Part shown: positions 1-5,945 of the stretch, piece after piece
How positions within the stretch are numbered: position 1 is the stretch's first letter
How the letters are laid out: each line of letters starts with the position of its first letter
From: CAYMUG01 sp964393575
GTDB lineage: Bacteria; Patescibacteriota; Minisyncoccia; Spechtbacterales; 2-12-FULL-38-22
Direction: 5' to 3'
Assembly (NCBI GenBank): GCA_964393575.1
Contig: CAYMUG010000027.1
Coordinates: 1 to 8,618, forward strand
Length of the DNA stretch: 8,618 nt
Program-made: the position numbers and the translations under genes
The notes under the pieces: model-generated
Database searches by the model: none
What the model was told of the DNA's origin: nothing
What the model saw: only the letters and a program-made list of their open reading frames with translations

Positions 1-127
1 TTCATAATTTACTTTTTTATTGTACAGTAAAGCGTGTAGAAAGTCAGCAGCCGAGCAGCAGAACAACCAACTAACAGAAGAATGTAAGAACCGGTCCGTC
101 ATTCTGTTATTAGGTTAATCTGTTATT
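1..127 (+). promoter_or_regulatory. Non-coding leader upstream of the glycan operon, with imperfect hairpin and direct repeat
   Basis: No convincing gene lies here. The longest + frame entering from the left edge stops at 72-74 and has no recognisable content. Two small structures are visible. First, TAACAGA (72-78) pairs with TCTGTTA (103-109), and ATG/CAT (82-84 with 100-102) extends the stem past a 3-nt bulge; the loop contains the self-complementary ACCGGT (90-95). Second, the 10-mer TCTGTTATTA occurs at 103-112 and 119-128, the second copy running into the first start codon. A promoter is expected here because this is the start of the gene run, but no clear -35/-10 pair could be picked. 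There is no strong ribosome binding site in front of the ATG at 128; TAGG at 111-114 is weak and too far away. The structures are direct observations; a regulatory role is inference. Confidence 0.3.
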
Positions 128-1015
128 ATGTCCAACACAAAAAAGCCAAACTTTTTTATACTAGGTGCGCCCAAATGCGGCACCACTGCTATGAGTGAGT
201 ATTTAAAAGATCATTCAGATATATTTTTTTCCGAACCAAAAGAACCCAACTATTTTACGGATTTCGGGAAAAAGAAAAACGGCTATATTTCGGATGAGGA
301 TTATCTCGATAGATGTTTCCGAGGATCTGCCGGCTATACAGCAGTAGGCGAGGGCTCTACGCGTTATCTGCGTTCACCCGAATCCGTTCCCGCTATTTTA
401 AAATTCAACCCCGAAGCCAGGTTTATAGTAATGGTGCGCAATCCGGTGGGTATGTTTCATTCTTTATACTACCAGCGAGTATATGAAATGAAGGAAAGCG
501 CCAAGACACCCCAAGAAGCGTGGAATTCGCAGAATCAGTATATAAAAACAGGAAAAGCGTCCGAAGGTGCAAAAAGCGATCCGGAAGCTTTGCAGTACGG
601 GCAAATTTGCAGCATAGGAAGCCAACTGGAGCGCGTATACCAACACGTGCCTAAGGAGAGGGTTCTGGTATCGTTTTTTGACGATTTCAAAAACAACACT
701 CGCAAAGAATACAAACGAGTACTGGATTTCCTGGGTGTAGAAGATGACGGAAGAGAGGAATTCCCTGTACGTCATAAGCGCAAAACTGCAAATTCCAAAT
801 TTTTACGTAACTTTATAAAAAAGGGGGGTATTTTAAAACGGAAGCTTGGAATCAAAAAAAGTGCAAGCAACATGCCCGTAATCGGAAAAATTATAAGCGG
901 GTCTGAAGATTTGCCCGCGGACTTTAAAGAGGAATTACTTTCCTATTTTGAAGATGAAATTTATAAACTGGAAAATCTAACCGGACGTGACCTTTCCATG
1001 TGGAGGAAAATATAA
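128..1015 (+). CDS. PAPS-dependent sulfotransferase, copy 1 of a tandem pair
   Basis: This 295-residue protein is a P-loop sulfotransferase, expected to move sulfate from PAPS to a hydroxyl or amine, here probably on a sugar. The 5'-phosphosulfate-binding loop is GAPKCGTT (residues 13-20). The 3'-phosphate-binding motif is RNPVGMFHS, with Arg104 and Ser112 at the usual eight-residue spacing. GEGSTRYL (74-81) sits where bacterial family members carry a conserved Glu. The C-terminus has the DFLGV block and ends in the family-typical GRDLSMW. There is no signal peptide or membrane span, so it should act in the cytoplasm on a lipid- or nucleotide-linked glycan. The ATG at 128 places the P-loop close to the N-terminus, as usual, although no Shine-Dalgarno precedes it. 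The next gene is a clear paralogue 5 nt downstream. The acceptor cannot be read from sequence. Family assignment is secure; a glycan substrate is inferred from the neighbours. Confidence 0.93.
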   Translation: MSNTKKPNFFILGAPKCGTTAMSEYLKDHSDIFFSEPKEPNYFTDFGKKKNGYISDEDYLDRCFRGSAGYTAVGEGSTRYLRSPESVPAILKFNPEARFIVMVRNPVGMFHSLYYQRVYEMKESAKTPQEAWNSQNQYIKTGKASEGAKSDPEALQYGQICSIGSQLERVYQHVPKERVLVSFFDDFKNNTRKEYKRVLDFLGVEDDGREEFPVRHKRKTANSKFLRNFIKKGGILKRKLGIKKSASNMPVIGKIISGSEDLPADFKEELLSYFEDEIYKLENLTGRDLSMWRKI

Positions 1016-1020
1016 AAAAT

Positions 1021-1944
1021 ATGCCTGATGCAGACATAAAAAAACCTAACCTTTTTATTATAGGAGCTCCAAAGTCAGGAACTTCCGCCCTGAGTGCTTA
1101 TCTGCGAGAACATCCCGATATATTTTTCTCGGAGCCGAAGGAACTTTATTATTTCAATACGGACTTTTCAAAGAATTTCCGCAAGTATTTAAAAGAAGAC
1201 GAGTATTTGAATGTATTTAGGGGGGCGGCGAAGTATAAAGCTGTAGGCGAGGGCTCAGTCCATTATTTGCAATCCAAAGAAGCCGTCCCTAATATATTGA
1301 AATTTAACCCTGATGCTAAATTTATTGTAATGGCGCGTAATCCTGTGGACTCGGCGCGTTCTATGCACGCGCACCTGTTTCATAAAGTAGCAAAAGAAAA
1401 TGTACGTGATTTTAAAGAGGCCTGGCGGTTGCGAGAAGAACGTCATAAGGGTAAAAACATTCCGGCAAGTTGCCCCGATCCGAAAATTTTGCATTACGGG
1501 GAAATGTTTAAGTTGGGTGAGCAGCTGGAGCGTTTATATAAACACGCGCCAAAAGAAAAAGTTTTGGTTATATTCTTTGACGATTTCAAACAAGATACAC
1601 GGCGTGAATATAAAAGAGTATTGGATTTTTTGGGTGTGGAAGACGACGACAGAGAGGAATTTCCTGTAATGAACAAAAGCGTATCGGTTGAGTCCGACGC
1701 CGCCCTGAAGTCATATAGAACCATAGGAGTTTTGGCGAAAATAAAAACAGCACTGGGTATTCGGAAAAGATTCGGTATTTTGCGGTTTATACAATCTATA
1801 ATAAAGAAATTTGTACCAAGAAAATCCGAAAAGCAGGAGTTAGATCCCGCCTTCAAAAAAGAATTGATAGAATATTTTTCGGCGGACATAGGCAAATTAT
1901 CCGAATTAACAAATCGTGATCTCTCTCACTGGAAAAGGGTTTAA
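1021..1944 (+). CDS. PAPS-dependent sulfotransferase, copy 2 of a tandem pair
   Basis: A 307-residue paralogue of the preceding protein, with shared blocks DIFFSEPKE, AVGEG, FFDDFK, EYKRVLDFLGVEDD and REEFPV in the same order. The PAPS-binding residues are intact: GAPKSGTS (15-22), and RNPVDSARS with Arg106 and Ser114. It differs in the central segment that usually forms the acceptor pocket and carries a longer basic stretch before the C-terminal ELTNRDLSHW. The start is uncertain. ATG 1021 aligns best with the start of copy 1 and has A at -3; a GGAGG lies at 1002-1006, 14 nt upstream, which is long. GTG 1000 would add seven residues and overlap copy 1 by 16 nt. Likely outcome of a local duplication with divergence of acceptor position, so the two may sulfate different sites (inference). 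The next gene begins one base after its stop codon. Confidence 0.92.
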   Translation: MPDADIKKPNLFIIGAPKSGTSALSAYLREHPDIFFSEPKELYYFNTDFSKNFRKYLKEDEYLNVFRGAAKYKAVGEGSVHYLQSKEAVPNILKFNPDAKFIVMARNPVDSARSMHAHLFHKVAKENVRDFKEAWRLREERHKGKNIPASCPDPKILHYGEMFKLGEQLERLYKHAPKEKVLVIFFDDFKQDTRREYKRVLDFLGVEDDDREEFPVMNKSVSVESDAALKSYRTIGVLAKIKTALGIRKRFGILRFIQSIIKKFVPRKSEKQELDPAFKKELIEYFSADIGKLSELTNRDLSHWKRV

Positions 1945-1945
1945 T

Positions 1946-2698
1946 ATGAATAAAAAGTTTCAAAAATTGATTGTCTGGAGCAGAATTTTGGGCAGGTTAG
2001 CGCTCAAGCCGCAGGCGCTCAGATATAAAATAGAAGATTTCCGTTTTCTTTCAGACGAAGACACTATCCGTTTCTTGAAAGAAAACAAGATAGGCATTGT
2101 GCGTTTTGGCGACGGCGAACTGAATTTCATAGCGGGGTACCCGGCTATACACCAGACACAAAACGCGGAGCTACGACAAAAGCTGAAAAAAATCTTATCC
2201 TCTTACAAAAATCCTAAAAATTATTTGGTTGGCCTTCCATTAGACATTATACTAACCGGTAATTTTAAAGAAAGAAATACATCTTATGAAAATTGGCGGG
2301 CTCCAAAGTATGCAGCTTTGCCATTTTTACACAAGGGCGCAACATATGCTCCATATTGCAGTTTTAGGATTGAGGATGTTTTATGCAAAAACAAAGAGCA
2401 ATATATTGAACGGGTTTTGCGGCTTTTTGAGAATCGGAATATTATATACGTTGGCGGAGCGGATAATTATTCGGAATTCATTTCCCCTGTTAAAACAATT
2501 AAAGTCCCTACTAGTGATGCGTTTATAAAATATAATGAAGTTATGGAAGCCGTTAAAAACGAGACAAAAAATTTCAATAATTTACTCGTGCTTATATCGG
2601 CGGGAGTGACGGGAACAGCCCTGTCTGCAGAATTAAATAATGAAGGTATTTTAACCTATGATATCGGGTCTCTTTTTAGTCAGCTTAAGAAATTTTAA
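1946..2698 (+). CDS. GT-D-fold glycosyltransferase (DUF1792 / SP_1767-like)
   Basis: A 250-residue protein matching the GT-D family first defined on the DUF1792 domain of streptococcal dGT1. The diagnostic feature is RFGDGE (residues 53-58), which contains the DxE pair (Asp56, Glu58) that binds metal and nucleotide sugar in that fold. Near the end, LVLISAGVTGTAL followed by YDIGSL corresponds to the family's C-terminal GPTA...DIGH region, here with two altered positions. A hydrophobic/basic N-terminal stretch (residues 8-26) is not a convincing membrane anchor. ATG 1946 is preferred: it starts one base after the upstream stop and has AAAAGGG (1933-1939) six bases ahead. The in-frame GTG at 1916 would overlap the sulfotransferase by 29 nt. 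In this setting it probably adds one sugar of the repeat unit; donor and acceptor are unknown. The last third of the gene is AT-rich. Confidence 0.8.
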   Translation: MNKKFQKLIVWSRILGRLALKPQALRYKIEDFRFLSDEDTIRFLKENKIGIVRFGDGELNFIAGYPAIHQTQNAELRQKLKKILSSYKNPKNYLVGLPLDIILTGNFKERNTSYENWRAPKYAALPFLHKGATYAPYCSFRIEDVLCKNKEQYIERVLRLFENRNIIYVGGADNYSEFISPVKTIKVPTSDAFIKYNEVMEAVKNETKNFNNLLVLISAGVTGTALSAELNNEGILTYDIGSLFSQLKKF

Positions 2699-2706
2699 AA
2701 CACATT

Positions 2707-3768
2707 ATGGAAAACAAAAGAGAAAAAATTCTATATATAGCACCGGATTATTCCGACAACCCCTTAAAAGCCCGTATTTTAAGGAGAATGTACTTTAACA
2801 CTACTCCTGATGGTTATTTTGAGGACGCCTTACACTCTGCCTATGAAGTGCACGAATATACAATCAGTGAATTTTTTAATAAAAAAGCGTGGCGAAAACA
2901 AAATTTTGATTTTCTCGTTATAAATTATAAAAGCAGTGAAGACCCTCTTGATAAGAGATTGAAGATTTTCAAATCAGTCATTAACACCGCTAAAGTGCCC
3001 GCTATTTTATTTATTGGAAGTGACAGAGCACAGGACATACCGAATGATGAAATGTTTGATGCATTTTCTGTTGTCTTTAAGCGGGAACCCTATAGAGATT
3101 TATCAAAATATAACATCTCGGAAAAAAATAGAAAAAAGATTTATCCCACGATGCTTATTTGCCCGCTTATTTTCCGGCCTCGTAATGTGTTTGCTAAATT
3201 GGCTGCTCCTTTGTTAAAACCCAATATTCCGGCGGAGGATAAAATAAATAAGAATTATGATGTATTTTTTTCCGGCAGGATGGTAAAAAGAAAAAATAAT
3301 ATACGCCTGGATGTATGGAGGCGAGTAGTTGAGGAGGGCTTTGCGGCTTATGGAGGGTTGCAGCCCCGGCCAAAAGATAATGCATTTCCTCCTGAAGATC
3401 TTTCTTTAGAAAAGCTCAGTAAGGATGAATATATAAATTCGATGAGGGGAGCAAAAATAAATTTAGCTCTTGACGGCATAGGCGAATTTACATTCAGGCA
3501 TTTGGAGGTTTGGTGCCTGGGAGAGTTTATGATAAGCAGCCCCACTATACGCGATCTTGATTTGCCGATTCCGGCTAAAGAAGACGTGCATTATGTAAGT
3601 TATAACTCTCTCGACGAGCTCGTTGATAAAATGAAGTTTTATATTAATCACAAAGAAGAGCGTGACAAAATTGCACAAAACGGAAAAAAATTATTTGATA
3701 GGTGGTATAATCCCGTTGATCACGGCAGATATATTCGTGAAGCAATTTCAACATCCGCACTGAAATAA
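2707..3768 (+). CDS. GT-B-type glycosyltransferase (group 1 C-terminal domain)
   Basis: 353 residues arranged as a two-domain GT-B enzyme. The N-terminus begins with a Rossmann-like strand (ILYIAPDY), followed by a divergent acceptor-binding half. The C-terminal half opens with DVFFSGR (185-191), the usual start of the nucleotide-sugar domain, and contains FTFRHLEVW (261-269), where Glu267 would be the donor-contacting Glu. It then closes with a helix-rich tail (DKIAQNGKKLFDRWY), as in the Glyco_trans_1_2 group. No signal peptide or clear membrane span is seen. It begins 8 nt after the GT-D gene without a ribosome binding site, and only one base separates its stop from the epimerase start. 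G+C is in the mid 30s, lower than the epimerase gene that follows. The class is fairly sure; the sugar transferred cannot be predicted. Confidence 0.78.
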   Translation: MENKREKILYIAPDYSDNPLKARILRRMYFNTTPDGYFEDALHSAYEVHEYTISEFFNKKAWRKQNFDFLVINYKSSEDPLDKRLKIFKSVINTAKVPAILFIGSDRAQDIPNDEMFDAFSVVFKREPYRDLSKYNISEKNRKKIYPTMLICPLIFRPRNVFAKLAAPLLKPNIPAEDKINKNYDVFFSGRMVKRKNNIRLDVWRRVVEEGFAAYGGLQPRPKDNAFPPEDLSLEKLSKDEYINSMRGAKINLALDGIGEFTFRHLEVWCLGEFMISSPTIRDLDLPIPAKEDVHYVSYNSLDELVDKMKFYINHKEERDKIAQNGKKLFDRWYNPVDHGRYIREAISTSALK

Positions 3769-3769
3769 T

Positions 3770-4651
3770 ATGACAACACAAAAAACAAATAAAAAACTTC
3801 TTGTAACCGGGGGTGCCGGTTTCATTGGCTCCCACCTCGTAGAATATTTAGTCAATGAGGGCTACCATAAAGTCATTTCTCTGGACAACTATTTCACCGG
3901 AAGCAGCGAAAATCACGTGAATGGCGCGCAATATATTAAAGGGGACACAAAGGATATAGATAAACTTATAGATGAGCAGCCGGATATTATATATCATTTA
4001 GGCGAGTACGCGCGCGTAGAACAAAGTTTTGATGACATACAAAAGGTATGGGAATTTAATAAAGAGGGAATATTTTCCGTGCTTGAATTCGCGCGTAAAC
4101 ATGGTTCCAAGTTGGTGTACGCCGGGTCCAGCACGCGCTTCGGAGACGGAGGATTGGGACGGGATCAGAGTCCGTATGCCTGGACTAAAGCTACCAATAC
4201 AGAGCTTGTGCGCAACTATGGGGACTGGTTCGGACTTAACTACGCCATCACTTACTTCTATAATGTGTATGGCCCACGCGAGATTACAGAGGGTCCGTAT
4301 GCTACTGTTATGGGAATATTTACCCGTCAATACAAAAACGGTGAACCGCTTACTGTGGTGTCACCGGGAACACAGGTGCGTAACTTTACGCATGTTAATG
4401 ATATAGTGCGCGGCCTGGTGCTTGTTGGTGAACAGGGTTCAGGAGATGAGTATGGACTTGGCGCCGAAAAAGAGTACTCTATACTTGAGGTTGCTAAACT
4501 TTTCGGAAGCAATATTGTTATGCTTCCAGCACGAAAAGGCAACAGGATGTATTCTGCTTTAACCACCCAGCGTTCCAAAGAATTAGGATGGAGCCCCGAG
4601 GAATCGCTTGAAGATTATATTGAAAGTATAAAAAACGCGCGACCATTCTGA
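3770..4651 (+). CDS. NAD-dependent epimerase/dehydratase, extended SDR (UDP-sugar epimerase-like)
   Basis: 293 residues of the extended short-chain dehydrogenase family that includes UDP-glucose 4-epimerase. The NAD-binding loop GGAGFIG (14-20) is intact, and Asp39 sits at the end of the second strand, as expected for NAD(H). The catalytic pair is Tyr136 and Lys140 (YAWTK), with SST at 120-122 supplying the Ser/Thr. NVYGPR (165-170) and RNFTHVNDI are the usual sugar-nucleotide region landmarks. It is shorter than typical GalE (about 330-340), partly because the loop between Ser and Tyr is shortened. The fourth-strand motif reads HLGEYARVEQS, unlike the common HLAA form. It probably makes a nucleotide sugar for the glycosyltransferases beside it; the exact reaction (4-epimerase, dehydratase or other) is open. 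It starts one base after the previous stop, ends with TGA, and is followed by the only sizeable gap of the cluster. Confidence 0.88.
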   Translation: MTTQKTNKKLLVTGGAGFIGSHLVEYLVNEGYHKVISLDNYFTGSSENHVNGAQYIKGDTKDIDKLIDEQPDIIYHLGEYARVEQSFDDIQKVWEFNKEGIFSVLEFARKHGSKLVYAGSSTRFGDGGLGRDQSPYAWTKATNTELVRNYGDWFGLNYAITYFYNVYGPREITEGPYATVMGIFTRQYKNGEPLTVVSPGTQVRNFTHVNDIVRGLVLVGEQGSGDEYGLGAEKEYSILEVAKLFGSNIVMLPARKGNRMYSALTTQRSKELGWSPEESLEDYIESIKNARPF

Positions 4652-4667
4652 GAAATTTCCAAAAACA

Positions 4668-4701
4668 GGTGTAAGAAAAAATTTGAAGTTTTTCTTACAT
4701 T
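4668..4701 (+). other. Perfect 11-bp hairpin in the only sizeable gap of the cluster
   Basis: TGTAAGAAAAA (4670-4680) is the exact reverse complement of TTTTTCTTACA (4689-4699), with an 8-nt loop at 4681-4688. Two G-U pairs (4669/4700 and 4668/4701) could lengthen the stem to 13. It begins 17 nt after the TGA of the epimerase gene and ends about 20 nt before the next ATG. The stem is A/T-rich and is not followed by a T run, so it is not a canonical intrinsic terminator. It may be a weak terminator, an attenuator, or an mRNA-stabilising or processing site between the two halves of the operon. Structure is observed; function is inferred. Confidence 0.45.
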
Positions 4702-4721
4702 ATCAATAAATAAAATTTACA

Positions 4722-5942
4722 ATGAAGATTGCAATTGTTGTCTCCGCTCATATACCAAGCCATTGGGCGCATAGTATAAATACAATGAAGCACGCTAACG
4801 CTTTCCGGCAACTTGGGCACGAAGTTCAAGTGTTCGCTCCTTTGCATTTCAAGGAGCACCGAATGCTTAAGCGAATTAAAAGTATTAATAAATTTTACGA
4901 TATTTCATCTGATATTAAAGTTTCCTTGTATTCAGATTTTTTTCGCTATTTTCGGGATTATCGTATATGGAAAGCGTTTTATAGACGACTCTCCCGTTTA
5001 ACAGGAGCGCGAATTGAATTCTTTTGGGATCCGGAGAAAAAAATAGCAATAGATATAAAAAAACAGGGATTTGATTTGGTCTATGCCAGAGCTCAGAAAG
5101 TGGTGTATTATTTAGCGCGGGATAACGTACCTGTTATTTGGGAAACTCATAATGCCAAAAAACCTGATGAATTTAGGAAAAAGGTGCTAAGTGAGGCAAT
5201 TGGAAGTGTTAGTTTTCTAGGTATCTCCACGATTTCTGAGAAAATAAAAGAAACATTAGTTGATTCAGGGGTTGCAGCAAATAAAGTACTTGTTCAGGAA
5301 GACGCGGTAGAGTTAGAAAAATTTGATGCTGTAAATAAATCAAAAAATGAGTTACGTCAGGAGTTAGATTTACCAACAGATAAACAAATAGTTACTTATT
5401 CAGGAACTCTGCGTCCCGGAAAGAATATAGAAGGTATTTTGAAAACAGCTAAGTTAATGGAAAATAATCCGGAGATAGTTTTTTTAATTGCGGGCGGGCC
5501 CGAAGAAAGACGTCGTTATTTTGAAGGCATACTTCAGGAGGAGAATATAAACAATGTCCATTTTTTAGGTTTTATCGAAAACAAAAATATACCAAAACTT
5601 CTAAAGGCGTCTGATGTACTCATTATGTTATATGATCCGTACGCGGAAAACACTGTTATGGACATTAACACAACGTCACCAATAAAGCTTTTTGAATATA
5701 TGGCAAGCAGAGTACCTATAGTGACTACCAGAATTCCTACTCTTGAAAAAGTAGTGCGAGATAGGGAAGAGGTGTTATTTGTTCCCCCGAACGATTATAA
5801 AGCGACTTCCAAAGCGATAAATAGTATTTTGAAAGATTCAAGGTTACGCGAAGAATTGTCGCGTAATGCTTATAATAGAGCCAAAGAACATACATATAAA
5901 AAACGCTGCAATAATATCCTTAACTATTTTTATAAGCAATAA
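4722..5942 (+). CDS. GT4-family glycosyltransferase
   Basis: A 406-residue two-domain GT-B enzyme. The N-terminal half starts MKIAIVVSAHIPSHWAHSI and continues with HANAFRQLGHEVQVFAP, the typical acceptor-side beginning of GT4 proteins, and later has LVYARAQ and ETHNA. The C-terminal donor domain has SGTLRPGKN (227-235), AGGPEE (257-262), FLGFIENKNIPKLLKASDVLI, and SPIKLFEYMASRVPIV, in which Glu325 is the conserved donor-ribose contact. This variant (SPIKLFEYMA) is common in capsule and O-antigen transferases. No signal peptide or membrane segment is seen. There is no Shine-Dalgarno; ATG 4722 is chosen because it directly precedes the first beta strand. The gene is AT-rich compared with the epimerase gene upstream. 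It is followed 3 nt later by the amidotransferase gene. It likely adds one sugar of the repeat unit; the donor is unknown. Confidence 0.9.
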   Translation: MKIAIVVSAHIPSHWAHSINTMKHANAFRQLGHEVQVFAPLHFKEHRMLKRIKSINKFYDISSDIKVSLYSDFFRYFRDYRIWKAFYRRLSRLTGARIEFFWDPEKKIAIDIKKQGFDLVYARAQKVVYYLARDNVPVIWETHNAKKPDEFRKKVLSEAIGSVSFLGISTISEKIKETLVDSGVAANKVLVQEDAVELEKFDAVNKSKNELRQELDLPTDKQIVTYSGTLRPGKNIEGILKTAKLMENNPEIVFLIAGGPEERRRYFEGILQEENINNVHFLGFIENKNIPKLLKASDVLIMLYDPYAENTVMDINTTSPIKLFEYMASRVPIVTTRIPTLEKVVRDREEVLFVPPNDYKATSKAINSILKDSRLREELSRNAYNRAKEHTYKKRCNNILNYFYKQ

Positions 5943-5945
5943 ATT

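Noticed and set aside
3..74. A 23-codon frame entering from the left edge that could be the tail of an upstream gene
   Set aside because: Too short and low in complexity to support; no motif is visible and other frames stop early by chance as well.
464..775. A 103-codon hydrophobic-looking frame on the - strand inside the first sulfotransferase gene
   Set aside because: The hydrophobic look comes from reverse-complementing Lys/Glu-rich codons; it lies wholly antisense to a well-supported gene.
1494..1895. A 133-codon open frame on the - strand opposite the second sulfotransferase gene
   Set aside because: It is antisense to a gene with clear family motifs, is Ser-rich with no recognisable domain, and has no independent context.
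1916..1945. GTG start for the GT-D gene ten codons upstream of ATG 1946
   Set aside because: It would overlap the sulfotransferase by 29 nt with no better binding site, whereas ATG 1946 has AAAAGGG six bases ahead and follows the stop by one base.
3998..4330. A 110-codon open frame on the - strand and a 125-codon + frame (4029-4406) inside the epimerase gene
   Set aside because: Both are shadows of the epimerase frame, which carries intact NAD and YxxxK motifs; neither has a domain.
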